Both the position numbers and the translations under genes were made by a program. From Crocodylus rhombifer (lineage: Eukaryota; Chordata; Crocodylia; Crocodylidae), in assembly GCA_038503035.1 (NCBI GenBank), contig JAVSML010001164.1, positions 62,001-126,000 of the forward strand: a stretch of 64,000 nt of DNA. The letters are read 5' to 3'. Under the pieces are notes generated by a model, which was not told the DNA's origin, ran no database searches, and saw only the letters and a list, made by a program, of their open reading frames with translations. Shown here piece by piece: positions 37,821 to 50,700 of the stretch; the first letter of the stretch is position 1, and each line of letters starts with the position of its first letter.

Positions 37821-38232
37821 CTAAAGAAACACAAAACAGCACAAGTTTAGCCAACCGAAATGCATGTTTTGTGACAACTGGTCAAAACATGAGTAGGGAC
37901 TTAACATCGCTCTGCCTTTAATTCACTACAATCCCCGCTGACAAAGTGAGCTGCTGCTTATAAAAGCTTACGCAACTTCACTCTCCCTTCAACCTGACTT
38001 CAGACCAACCTGACTACCTCTCTACAAATAACCCTTCAGGCAATTATTCAAATTACAGAAACACCACAAATGTATTATTCAAATGTCTTCTAGGCCTGGG
38101 CAGGCCACAAAACACTGCTGAACAACCTACAGGGTAAAACATTTCTTCTCCTGATTAAACTTGGAAGAAACCAAAGACTCCCTCCCTGCTGCACCTACGC
38201 ACAGCCACAAATAGACCCTATCCATCCTTGAT

Positions 38233-38390
38233 GATGTCAAATGTCTGCGGACCAAGTGTCTGTGGACGATGTCAAATGTCTGCAGACCAAGTGTCTGTGG
38301 ACGATGTCAAATGTCTGCAGACCAAGTGTCCATTTGTGGATGATACCAAATGTCTGTGGATCAAGTGCCTGTTTGTGGATACTTTTAAGC
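38233..38390. repeat. 35-bp minisatellite in EP400 intron 1
   Basis: Copies start at 38233, 38268 and 38303, exactly 35 bp apart (GATGTCAAATGTCTGC, then AGACCAAGTGTCTGTGGAC), followed by one or two diverged copies. Both strands remain open across it because 35 bp cycles frames without stops; this is not a gene. Confidence 0.9.
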
Positions 38391-38559
38391 TTTTGTGGAC
38401 ATATCCAAACTTGTGTCACATTTCAGCAATGCTGCTCATATCTAATACTTGTTTCCCTGTCCCATACCCACCCAGGCAGAGAGCCATGGTGAAAAAAAAA
38501 AAGGATGCCACCAGGACAGTTCGGCGAGAAAACAACACGCGTGTCACGTTAAAAGAAAG

Positions 38560-39330
38560 ACACTTCCGACGATTCCTGCAACCGTTGCGGGAGAGGCTTA
38601 GGCTCGGGCTCCGCTCGCAAGTGCCCGCCTGCGCCAGGGGACTGGCAGCCGCAGAGGGGCCCGCGCCACGGGAGAGGAGTCGGTCACTTCAGGCTCGGGA
38701 AGTGACAATCTAGCCCAGCCCGGGGGAGAGACCCGCATTTAGCGACCGCATCTAACTCCGGCTCCTGCTACAGGCAGGACGGTCCCCGCGGGGCCCACCG
38801 CCTTTTTGTTTCGTGAGAGGGCAACTTCTCCGCTGGGACCGCGACCCCCGTGCCGCGCCGCGGCAAGGGGAGGGGAGGGGCGCGCGGGCCGGCGGATGCG
38901 GAGGCCGCTAACCCGCTCTCCCCGGACCCCGCTGCGGGAAGGGCCCGACCAGCCCCCGCCGCCTCAGGACGGCCCCTTGCCCGCCCCGCTCCGCCCGGTG
39001 CGGTGCGGCCCGGCCCGGCCCGGCCCGACCCCACTCACCGCAGCCCCGGGCCGGACTTTCCATTCGCTCCTCACAGGAAGCTGCGGCGCGACCGGGGGAG
39101 GAGCGCAGCGTCCGCTACAGCCGCCGGCAGGGGCCAAATCGCGAAGGCCACTCTGCTCCCCCACCGGCTCAGCCCGCGCCTGCGTACTAGCGGGGCAGGG
39201 GGAGGGTCAGCAGTGCGCCTGCGTCGAGCGCGGGGCTGTAGAGCGAGAAGGGAAGAGTGGGGTTGGTACTGCGCATGCGCTGCCTGCTATAGGCCAGGCC
39301 TGCCGCGGGAGGGCAGAAGCTTGATCACCC
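38560..39330 (-). promoter_or_regulatory. EP400: CpG-island promoter of EP400 with non-coding exon 1
   Basis: A CpG-rich block with GGCCC repeats near 39004-39030, in contrast to AT-rich surroundings. A good minus-strand donor (CTGCG then GTGAGTGG) ends exon 1 at 39039, and the matching exon 2 acceptor is at 37821. The transcription start should lie between about 39050 and 39300. Open frames on both strands here reflect GC content, not genes. I cannot fix the exact start site from sequence alone. Confidence 0.8.
39271..39280. promoter_or_regulatory. NRF1 consensus site (GCGCATGCGC)
   Basis: A perfect palindromic NRF1 motif upstream of the inferred EP400 exon 1. Two related motifs containing GCGCCTGCG lie at about 39176 and 39216. 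NRF1 binding at such motifs is established for housekeeping CpG promoters; occupancy here is inference. Confidence 0.65.
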
Positions 39331-39433
39331 GGTGGGTGGCTGGGACGGCGGGAGTCCTACCCAGCAGCGTTGCTGTAGGCAGGGGTCCACGTTGTAGGCG
39401 GATTGGGCTAGAGAAAACGGCGAATCAGGACTC

Positions 39434-39712
39434 GTAGTACAGATGATCTCTTTTATTAGACCAACCAGACTTTTGCCAAAAAAAATTCTTTAATGAAAAA
39501 ACTTTCTTGGTGGTCCAATAGATCAACACTACTCACAATACTTTTGCAAAAAAAATCTCTCTCTCAAATAATTTTTGCAAAAATCTTGTTAATACAGAGA
39601 TCTTTTATTAGAGCAACAAGATTTTTACAGAAAAAATTATTTCCATGAAAGAACTTTTATTTTATTTTTTTGCAAAAAATCTTGTTGGTCGAATAAAAGA
39701 TATTATCTCTAC
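39434..39712. mobile_element. Foldback element between the two EP400-family genes
   Basis: Left end GTAGTACAGATGATCTCTTT and right end AAAGATATTATCTCTAC are inverted, with the inner TTATTAGACCAAC...GTTGGTCGAATAA pair; AAAATCTTGTT blocks recur inside. Non-coding. Confidence 0.72.
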
Positions 39713-41591
39713 TATGGGTCCTGATTGCCTTGATGAAAACAGGCCACTTTATTGTCACTTCCAGCCCTCCTGCTTTAGGGGCACAGGGTTATTTCAAGCA
39801 ACGCTCCAAAAAAAGCAAGGGGGGGGTGTGCACAGCTGTTGTTTTCATTTTGCTGCTGTCTGCTCCAGAGCATGCCAACTGCCCCATCCCAGTCACTCCA
39901 CAAAGGAAACTGGGTTTTGGCATGAATGCTGCATGCTCCTGGAGGCTGGGGGGACACAGCGAGCTCCCACAGGCAGCGGCAGCACCACTGTCAGTCGCAG
40001 AAACATGGTGGTGGCAAGCGGGGAGTTCCTGCAGGTGGTCACAGTGGTGTCAGTGGCAGGGGGAGGGAGGTGGCAACTGCACACAGATGCCGCTGGCAGC
40101 GGTAACAGCACTTTTTTTGAAGGGAGGGCACCGCCATGCTCAGGGGGTGCCCGTGCCCCCCCTTACACGTCACCAATGGGTTTTGGGTTGTAGATGTGTT
40201 GAGGAAAGGCAGTCCTACTGAAAGGGTTAACAGGCTATTGTCAGGCATTGCCATGGCAACAACAGCCCAGCACCAGAATGAACAAGTTGTTCAGCTTTTG
40301 TCACTCTTTAATGCTGAGGATACAACACCACAGAATGGTCATTACCTTTCAGGGCAGAGTACCTTTCCTTTTCACTACCCCTTTTCTCATTAAAATTTCC
40401 ATTAATATCTTTCCAAAGTTGGAGTGTATTTTACAGCAGTCAGATCTCATTAGGTTTTAAGGTTGCCCTTAGAAAAGAAGTACTCATGCTTAACGTACGT
40501 GGCAAACGGTGCACGGCGTGCGGCCGTCATTGTCCTAGTTGAACACACACATACGACCTTGTACCTCTCTACTCAAGTTTAATTTAATTTAAACAGTAGT
40601 TTAATAACGTTTTCACAGATGCATTCATCTCAGTCTCAATGTAGGGATCCTCATATCAACTTTTAGTTGCTGATTTTTGTCTTCAGATTTGCTGGACACC
40701 ACACACCTGGGTCTGTGATTGAAAGCATATTGTTAGCAGAACTTGCTTCTGTACTAACTTCAGCAGGATCACTTGAGATGGAGCCACTGCTGCAGAAGTC
40801 TCACGAGCCTGCTCATCAGCATCTGCTGACTGGGCTATTGTGTGGCCAAAGCTGAACCTAAATTTTAGAAGAGGTTACTAGCCAGTTGTAAATTCTGCGA
40901 TTGACCATTTGAACAAAAACAAGAACAGATGGCAGGCGCCCCAGAAAAAACACAGACACTGTCTGAATGTTCCAGACCTGCACCCTAGGTTAAGAGAAAC
41001 AGACAGTATTATTCTCAGGACCTGATCCCAATTACTGGGTCATTTGAGAAAGTTGCTCAACTTCTCTGTACCTCAGTTTGGCATTAAGACATAGGCATGA
41101 GGTGATGTCTCTGAATTAAGGACTATAATATTTTGCATTCATAGGGTACCAGTTATCCAAGAATTTCAGAAAACTATGAATCTATGAATCTTTGAAAGAC
41201 AGGCATGGGAACAAATTCATCAGCTTATTAGACACTAAGTACCAAGGATTTAACAAAGACATGACTTCATGCTTCGTTCTACCCGAGATTTATTAATCTC
41301 CAGAACAAGCTTGTTCTTCAGTTGTCAGGTTTTTACTGCATCTCTCCTGCCTGTTGGCTACTTGATAATGGCCCTTATATCCTGTTTTTATTAACAGGCA
41401 GTCCTCGACTTAAGATGTTTTGAGTTGCAATGAACAGCACTTAGGCTTATTAATTGACACTGTGTTTCGACTTTGACATCAGTTTCGACTTTATGACGCT
41501 TGATCCGATGCGATGCCAATGAACAAGTTTGCTGCATCGCCCATCTCTCTAAAGAACATCTGTCCAAAATACAGCAAAGAAGGCCATTTAC
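39713..41591. other. Intergenic spacer between EP400-like and EP400
   Basis: Contains the relic exon 40707-40851, AATAAA signals on the minus strand (for example 39748-39753), and otherwise no recognised gene. The spacer is short for two genes with multi-kilobase introns. Confidence 0.6.
40707..40851 (-). pseudogene. Relic or untranslated C-terminal exon of EP400-like gene
   Basis: Between acceptor TAGGTTCAG and donor CAG/GTGTGTGG lies an open segment with LLKLVQKQVLLT resembling human VVQQKLIQQQVVTT near the EP400 C-terminus. Its phase fits splicing from the donor of exon v, but the TAG in exon v comes first, so it would be untranslated. It may equally be an unused relic. Confidence 0.45.
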
Positions 41592-41709
41592 CTGCGCTAC
41601 ACAATAGGTTCTCCTTGAGCAATCTGGGAATGGCTGGTGCTTTGTTGCTCAGCCGCTTGATGTGTATAGTTTAGACACTGTTGGACCTCTCCATCCGCTA
41701 TCTGGGCTT
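41592..41709 (-). CDS. EP400-like exon v with stop codon
   Basis: Encodes [20 protein letters not shown] then [17 protein letters not shown] and TAG at 41597-41599. Aligns with human MQQLLKLKQQAVQQQ and AAQGPAAV, so EP400 continues where this copy stops. An intact donor CGCAG/GTAAATG follows 5 nt after the stop. AATAAA on the minus strand at 41387-41392 and 41289-41294 could end an unspliced transcript. Confidence 0.78.
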
Positions 41710-44700
41710 CTGCAAGACAGCAGCAAAACAACATGCAACAAAAATTCCCAGTCTTCTAAACATATAATTAAAATGTCCAGCTGTTCACATTACCTTTTAA
41801 TCTAAACAAAAATTAGTGATGTAAAATGTAGTTTCAATCTGGATTTGGTAAATCTACTTCCAGTAGTGAACAAAGCCATCCCTGCCATCATAAAAACATC
41901 AGAATAAAATTTATAAATATAAATTGGAAGACAATAACATTTATTACTATTTTCCCAAATATTTATAACACACATACAGTTATGTTGAGATCAAACATAT
42001 TTTGCAAAATAGGTCCTTCCCAGAGTAATAGTCTGAAAAAGCAGGAAACAAGTCCAAAGAAAGCTATCTATACATTTAGTAACATTATGCTTAAAATGTA
42101 CAACTGTCCAAGTTGGTTCCAAAGTCATGTTAAAGTTTGGAAGGTGAATTCATTTTGAAAAAGACTGCTTCCAAGGGAGATTTCTCTTACCTGGTGCTTT
42201 CTGTGGCTCCCTAAGAAGATCATTAATTTCAGCAGAAGAGATCTCAGGAGGAGAAGGGAGTGTTGCTACTCCTGGAGATGGAACAGTAGTTGCTAGAACA
42301 GACACCACTGAAAGATCTGCCAGAGGAACATGTACTGCCTTCGCACTTTGGACCTGCCTCAGTGCTTTTAGCTGGAAAGCAGGAAGACAAGTCTAAGGAA
42401 CAAGGAATCGGGATTACTATATAGACACAACTGCTTTATAGTACACTGAGCTTGGCTTCAGACTCATGTGCCACTACAGTATCTGCTCTAGGATTAGGTG
42501 CAACTTCTATAGCTTGATCAGCTATTTCTCAAATTACTTGCATTTAACTTTTCTTCCATCTCTACTGCATATACCATTTGTGAAAAGCTCTTCAGGCTCA
42601 TGGCTGTAACTCCTACTGAAATTATTAATAAAAATCTTATACAATTCCATGCTGCCTTCCATTACAGATTCTCGAAGCTCCCTACAACTTGTACTCAAAC
42701 ACTATAGCATCTTCAGATCATACACGAAACATACTATTTTCTGAACAAGAGAGAAAAAAAAGTACTGAATGAGAAAAAGTAAGTCATATAATAGAAATCA
42801 GAAAATTAGGGTTGAAAAAGACCTCAGGAGGCCATTTAGTCCAACCCCCTGCTCAAAGCAGGACCATCCCCAACTAGATCATCCCAGCCAAGGCTTTGTC
42901 TAGCCAGTCTTAAAAACCTCTAAGGATGGAGAGTCCACAACCTCTCTGGATAACCTGTTTCAGTGCTTTACTACCCTCTTTGTGAAGGAGTTTTCCCTGA
43001 TATCTAACCTAAACTTCCCTTGCTGCAGCTTACAGATTTCATAGATGTCACAGACATTAGGGGCTGGAAGGGACCTCACGAGCTCACCGAGTCCAGCCCC
43101 CCTGCCATAGGCTGGAAGTCTGCTGGGGTCAAATGATCCCAGCAAGATAAGCATCCAAACATTTCTGAATGAGTCCAATGTAGGTGCTTGCAAACTTAAG
43201 CCCACTGCTCCTTGTCCTGTCATCTCCCACCACTAAGAACAGTCCAGCTCCATCCTCTTTGCAACCATTTTCAGGTAGCTGAAGGCTGCTATTAAAAGTC
43301 TTCTCATCTGCAGACTAAATAAGCCCAGTTCCTTCAGCTTCTCATCAAAAGTCATGTGCCCCAGCCCCTGAACCATTTTCACTGCCCTCTGCTGAACTCT
43401 CCAATTTGTCTATATCCTTTAGAAAGTAGGGAACCCAAAACTGGACACAGTACTCCAGATGTTACCTCACCAGTGCCTCACAGTGCCCTTGATGTGACGG
43501 CAACACTCCTACTAATGTAACTCAGTATGCCATTAGCCTAAACTAAAATGTTAGTTAAATTAAAATGTCGGGTCACAGAGACAAAAATGTTAACCCTACT
43601 TATGATAATCAAAAATTACCCTTCTGATGAAATATTTCCTGGGCATGAAAGCTACTGTACAGAGAAGCATCAGCTTTATTATGCCAAGGCACAACGGAAG
43701 TGAATAATGGACATCCTCAGATGCTATGAGAAGTAAGAAGCAAAACTGCAGGCTCACTACAACTGATAAGAGCAATGTGGGCATCACAAAAACTTGGTTA
43801 TCATCAAGAGTCGTTCTGGCATTATTATGGGACATGTTAAAAAAGCCTCCCCACCCAAAAGCAGAACAGAAAACAAAACAAAAAATAATTTCCCCCATTA
43901 ATTCCTTTTCTCACAGTCGGGTGCATGTAGAAGAAAAATACCAAGAAATTTTGTTCCATCCCTAATTGGGGAAAAATCAGAACTCAGTCTAACAGGCCCT
44001 TCTACATCTAAGGTATTTGACCCTATTTTAGAGCATCTCAGACAGTCCCACTATGAAAGAAGACAAATGCTCCTGTCTTCTCCAATGTGTCCTATAACAC
44101 TAAACCTCAATCCTGCAATTGGATTTGTCGTCAAGGTCTTCTGCACTTGTATGGAACATCTGTGAAGTCTACAGGGCTACACAAAGGTACAGGGATCCAA
44201 AGTTGCAAATTCATTTGCAGGACTAGTACAGAGGAACACCTCCCTAACACATTAAAAAATGATAGATCCTGATATCCAGTTCTTTTACTGGCTCTGAAGT
44301 TTAGGGACCCACAGTCTGTATTTCCGATATAGCTGTTGCCCCACCTGTGTTTGTACCCGTGATGGAGGATGAACTTGTGCTTGTTGTATAGTTTGTTGTT
44401 GAGTTTCCTGTGGATCTACCCCTTTGCTCGTCTGGTTTTCAGTCAGAGTCTAAAATAACAGAAGAGGGGGGGAAAAAGCAGCAAGGTAACAGAGTTTAAT
44501 TTATTGATTTAAATTATTTGTGGTAAAAATCTCATAAGACTTGGCAGGACAAAAAGATATGTCCAAAATGAACTATTAATAACAAAAAGTTGGGTAGCAT
44601 TTGGCTGACTTCATTTAAAAAAAACCAACAAAACAATAAAATACTGTACGCTACCTGCTTCTGACTCTATTGGTTTTAAAAATGCCCATAAAATGAAAGA

Positions 44701-47700
44701 CTGAAAAAGAAAAGTATTTGGAATTAACACAGACACAGAAGAACAATGTTAATATCTTTGATTTCATAGATTTCATAGACATCAGGGCTGGAAGGGACCT
44801 CGGGAGATCATCGAGTCCAGCCCCCTGCCCAAAGGGCAGGAAGTCAGCTGGGGTCATAGGATCCCAGCAAGATAAGCATCCAGTTTACTCTTGAAGGTGT
44901 TCAAAGTAGGTGCTTGAACCACCTCCGCTGGCAGACTGTTCCAGACCTTGGGGGCTCGGACAGTAAAGAAATTCTTCCTTAGGTCCAGCCTGAAACGGTC
45001 TTGCAGGAGTTTGTGACCGTTCGACTTAGTCATCCCTTGGGGCGCTCTGGTGAACAAACGTTCCCCCAGATCCTGGTGGTCACCCCGAGAAACTTATAGG
45101 TGGCCATCAGATCACCCCTGAGCCTACGCTTTTCCAGGCTAAAGAGTCCCAGGGCTCTCAGCCTATCATCGTAAGATCTGTTTTCCTGACCTCTGATCAT
45201 GCGCGTGGCTCTCTTCTGGACTCTCTCAAGATATAGGGGCCAAAGCATTTTAAGTGCTATATGAAATGATTATTTAAAACTGCCAAAAATGCAATTACAC
45301 CCTCAAATTCTTGTACTTGTACAAAACTATACATATTCAAGGCAAAGGCAGAAGTTAGGCAACTGAAAGAAAATAAAAGCCTGAGAGAATTAAATAAATG
45401 TACCTTTTTTACTTTTGCTTTAGGCTCCATGCAAGGGGATGCAGCCTCAGTTATGGAGGCTGGCTTATCCCAGTTACTTCTGTTGAAAGTAAGTAAGAGG
45501 TGGTTTAAACACTATTTTTGTAAAGCTGTACAAAATATGACATCTTCAAATAGAAAATCTTGCCTCCTAATTAAGCCAATAAGATCTGACAAAATTCAAG
45601 ATCCGCCACCTATCCCCTGAATTCTCATTCTCTGGTTTTTGGACTGGTCTATATACTAACTTTAGTTCAGCTGGTTTAGTTTACTCAGGTATTTGCATTG
45701 CCTTGACATGATGATGCTGGTTTAAAATTGGCCTTATCAGTTTACCTTCCCAGTGGAAGCCAGTTTATGTCTGACTTACACAGACATTCACACAAAGCTT
45801 CACTTGATTTAACTGACCCGACCTAAAATGAAAAAAGAAAAAATCTTGAAGCAAACCAATTCAACTATGTGCGTGCCCCAGGCCTCAACTGTACAGCAGG
45901 ATGGCTCAGAGAAAAAACAAGCAGCAGATTGGAGGGAACTAAAATTCAGATCTGCACCCAACCCTGCCCTTCAACTTCCCCATCTCCTTGCCTATCAAAC
46001 ACAGAAGCGCTAGTTTTGTCTGCTACTCTTGGATGCCCCCTTTCCCCCCCCAGTTGACTGAGGCTCGAGAAATATAGGCTGGAAGTAAAAATAAGCTGTC
46101 TCCAATAAGTTTGGTTAGACCAGGTCTGTCCAACAGGCAGCTCCCAGACCACAAACTGCCCCTATTTAGCTGCCACTCTACCTCCTGTTCCAGCTGCAGA
46201 AGGAGCAAGGGCCTCTGGGTTCCTCTCCCTCTGCCTTCCCCTTCCCCACCCCAGGGGGTAGGACAGCACAGAGCAGCACAGCCCAAAGGACTGGGGAAGA
46301 CAATGGCCTGGGGCACCTGAGGGGCGTGAAACAGGAGGCAAGCCTGTGTCTGGGGAACTTACAGTGAGGCAGGGTGCCTGGTGAACTGGGCCCAGAAGGC
46401 ATTGTGCAATGGAGGGCATTGGGGTAGGGGATGGCATGAGGTGCATGGTTCCCACTGGTGCACCCCAACTCGTGTGGCCTGCAGAGTGTGTGGCCCCAGC
46501 CATTCAGAACTGGGCAGCCTTGATTTTAACCAATCCACCACCATCACCTCACAACAGAAGGGGTTGGCATTACCTGTTCTCATTACCTAAAGAGATGAGC
46601 GACATACTGCTGGACTTGAGATGTGTAAAGATCAGTGGGCTGGGCCTACCTTATCCCTCTCCAGTACTTGGGGATGAAATATGAACTATACAAGCTTATC
46701 ATTCTACAGGCACTGAAGCAGGATTTGATTTGTCAGGAAGGTCACTGCACTAAGTCTCAAATTGACCACAGAATCACCTGTGTATTTAAAACCCCGCTTC
46801 CCCTGCAAAATGAAAGGGGACTGCCACGTGAGCATTTGGACTTCTGCATATGAAAACACACCAGATCATTCTGCTCAATCTTACAAGCATGTAAGTTAAC
46901 TTACAGAGTTTTATCTGGGGAACTTCTCTTTCTTGCAGCCATTGTCATTAAATCAAAGTGACTCATATAAAGTTGTACATGTGCAGAATTCTGGTCTTGG
47001 GCAGAAGTCTGCTTGGTACGAAGGTGACCATTCATTTTCTCAACAAAAAAAAGGGAAAGAAACAGATGCCATCACTAGAGACCACAGGATTATCTCAAAA
47101 ATTGCAGTTTATACTTTCTTGATCAGACAAATTCTAAATTTTTTTTAATATCCTTAAATAGCAAGAAAAGCTAGTCTTTGTTATCAAATATACTGGTTGA
47201 TTTATTAATTGCTTAGTATAATACTTTCCACCAGAAAATTCTAGATACTTGTTAGTACTCATAACACATTTGCAGAAAAGGCAAACCATGGCACAGGTTA
47301 AATGACATGTGCAAGGCCATGCAGCAAGTCACTTTCATAGCAACCAACAACATATCAAATTTATGGTCCCAGTGATCAGTATCTCTCTTGCTGCGGACAG
47401 AAATATATTCAGAGAGATAATAAACTTGTCTATGGCTGTTTCTCCCTTGTTAAAAAGTCTAATTAAGTCCTCAGGAAGTGTTTTGACAACAGGTATATAT
47501 ATATAGTCTCTCATATTATCCACATACTTTCAATCGGCTGCACATAAAATACCAGTGAGCTAGATGCCTGCATTTCTTTCTAGAAAAGAAAGTTATTTTC
47601 AAACCTAGTTAAACCTTCCCCCTGCCCCTTTTTTCCCCCATCACAACTAAGTTTCCAAACACCACTGTTACAAAAGCAGTCTTTTTGCTTCTATTTTTGG

Positions 47701-50700
47701 ATGACCATAATACAATCTGTAAAAATAAATAAATAATTGTTACAATATTTTAGCTTTATTTTTTCATGCTATAGTTACAATGAGCTATGAATAATGCTTT
47801 TAAACCACCTCAGAGTTTCACTTTGAGTTGCCATTGGTTGGCAGAACGGTCTGATACTATTTTGAGACTGAATTAATCTCCAGAAAACCATTTGCCCCAG
47901 AAGCTTACCAAAGTGATTCAACTTACTGATTTTAACTGTGTTTTGATCAGCAAGCAAGAAACCTTGATTTAAATAATAACTTTTAATTTTGTTTTGTATT
48001 TGTACTTCACCTATTTTCCTAAAGAAATGTTTTAAATGCCTCGCTGATAAGCAGCAAATTATATATTTGATTGCCAATTAACTTCTGCACTAGATTATGG
48101 CAGTTTTTTCAAGTCTACCACAAGTGAATTTTAAATTTACCTTATTCAGTGGGAAAAGGCACCACTAATTAGAGTTGGTCCCACCCTGATACATCTCTTA
48201 ACACAAGAAAGGAATGATTTAACACCAGAACAACTTGACTTCTATTCTGTTTTGAGACGCATATTCAGAAATAATATCATTGTCTTAAAACCTGTTTAAC
48301 TGACTAAAGCTAAAATAGTAAATCTGCTCTTCTGTGATTATGAATTATTCTCATTTAAATTTCAATCCCTACCCTTGACAGGGTATAAATCAGGCTTTAA
48401 ATGAAATCACTGCCTACAGTGTAATGCACAATTCAGCTTAAACTCACCTTTACTTCCTCTCTTGCTATAACAAGATTTACAAATCGATTTTGGCATTGTT
48501 TTGATGAGCGATAAGCTTGGCTACAGGTATTAACAACGTCGCTGACAAGATCCCAATTGGGTGTCTGAGCCGGTGATACAACAGCTAGATTTAAAGGAAG
48601 CTGCAGTAACTGTTTCACTGCCTAGGAGAAGGAGAATGCACAAAATTCAATGCCAATATAAATAAAACTACAAAAGTTGTCATTATATATGTTCTACAGT
48701 GTGCGCATGGATCTCACTGTCTAGTGAGTCTCAGTAAACTCATCAGCCTCCCCAAAAGCTAGATTAGGTTTGCAGGGAGGGAACTTCCCCTCCCTTCTCC
48801 CCACAAAGCAGAGTCATTTCTAAAGTCAAACAAACTAAAGTTACGAGGAAAAAGGTAAGAACAAAACCCAAGTAATGAAACAAAACCTAGTCTTACCTGT
48901 AACAGTGCCCTGTCTTCACTTATCTGCCACTCAGGGCTATCCTGTCCAGCCTCTGCAGCTGATCTGACAAAAGCAGGCAAAAGTTTTGCAAAGAAAGCTC
49001 GCCGCCTTCGCAAAAGTTTGTTTCTCTCTCCTTTGCCCTTTTGTTGCATTTCCAACAGCCTCAGATTCACATGGCCAAAAAGTGATGGAGGAGGAGTAGC
49101 CATCTTCCCATGGTGATGCTTTTTACTCTTACCTGAAATGACCAATGGAACAGGGGTTAGCACAGGGGTAGGCAACATTTTTTGGCTGGAGTGCCAAAAA
49201 AACTACAATGTCTACCTTGGAAAGTGCCAGAGTGCCGACATGCGAGAGCCCAGAGCGGCTGTCTGCAGCCTCCCGGCTGCAGCCAGCCCACAAGGCCCAG
49301 TCTGCTTGCACCAGGGCTTGCAGCCTCCCAGCTGCCTGCTAGGAGCAGCCTGGGCTCCATGGCTGGCAGCAGCTGCTCAGAGCCCGGGCTGGCGGTGGTG
49401 TGGCAAGCAAAATGGCCTTGTGCGCCGTGCTTGGCACATGTGCCGGGGGTTGCTGACCCCTGGGTTATCACCTTCAGTGAGAGGATGGATGGATGTCTGG
49501 GGGTGGGGAGGGGTTTAAGACAATAATTCCATAACAAAAGTAGGAATGTACCAATCATTTAGCCCTAATGGAGATTAGTGCACAGCTCTGCTCAGAATGG
49601 AATGCCTTCAATTTATGGTCAAACACCTGTGTATTTAACATGATACCTGTATATCTCACTTCTTACTTGCCTCTTCAGTTACCCCCCTTTATGTACAACT
49701 AAATCCACAGGACACTGGTTACCAGCAGTTTCATGTGAACTAATGCTTAGACAGAGTATGGCGAGTATGGCGAATTGCAGTACTAGAGACAGAAAATAAA
49801 AACTTAGCAGCGGAGGAGACTGGGACCAGAGCATACAGAAGCCTCACCGCTACATTGCCGTTAGTTTCATTTACTGTAATTCCTATTTCCAATCCAGCAA
49901 ATGTGAAAATGGGTAAAATTACAGGGCACAATTTTAAGGCAGTCCACACAGTTTTTAAATAGAGGTTCACCAATACGTTGGTCCGACATCAGATCGGCAC
50001 CAATATACAGAAAATTGAGCGTACACGAAATCAGCCTGATGTGGCCAATAAATGTCTGTGCATGCGCACAGCCGCAGCGCAGCACATAGGCAGCAAGGAG
50101 TGCAGCCCGGCAGTGTGGAGAGCTGCATGCAGCTGGTAAATCTGTTGTGGTGAAAGGGGAGCAAAGGGGCATGGTGGGAGCGGGGCTGGAGCTGCAGTTT
50201 GTCCGAGGAGCGGGGGGGGGCTCCTGCCACTGCATGCACCCTGGGAGGGCATGGGGGGAGGGGGAGAACATGTGCCTTGGATCTGCCTGGGGCGTGGGTG
50301 GGGTGGGCTGCAGCTGTAGGTTGGGGCTGGGACTGTGCTGGGCCTCCTGGGATGTGCTCAGCAGTGGGAGCTGCTTGCCCCCTGTGCCCCTCCATCCCAT
50401 GCCCTGCCCTGGCTGGACAGCGCTTGCCCCAGCCCCATTCCTTGATCTGCTCCCCCCATGCCCTTTCCCTCCCCACTCCCCTTCCACAACCACAACTAGC
50501 AGCTACACACAGCTCTCCATGCTGTATTGGAAATTGGATTGGTATCAGCTGATATGACTCCTTAAAAATCAGCTGTCGCTATCGCCCCCCAAAAAATCTC
50601 TATCACTGCACCCCTATTTTTAAGCATGCATTTTTCATGAAAAGAAGTCTAATTTGGTCAGGAAAATTATATTCACAGGTCCAAGTTTTAAGATGCGTCA

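Noticed and set aside
38560..39440. Long plus-strand open frames of 160-195 codons
   Set aside because: They lie in the CpG island, overlap each other in several frames and are low-complexity Arg/Ala/Pro/Gly; no conserved domain. GC content explains them.
40000..40200. Minus-strand frames in the spacer as last EP400-like exons
   Set aside because: No similarity to the EP400 C-terminus and sequence is GC-rich low complexity.
46107..46600. Possible hAT-like element (GTCTGTCCAACAGGCAGC at its left)
   Set aside because: No matching right end or target duplication found.
50147..50557. Open frames on both strands of 100-200 codons
   Set aside because: Within the GC-rich interior of a hAT-type MITE; no transposase motif and frames on both strands.
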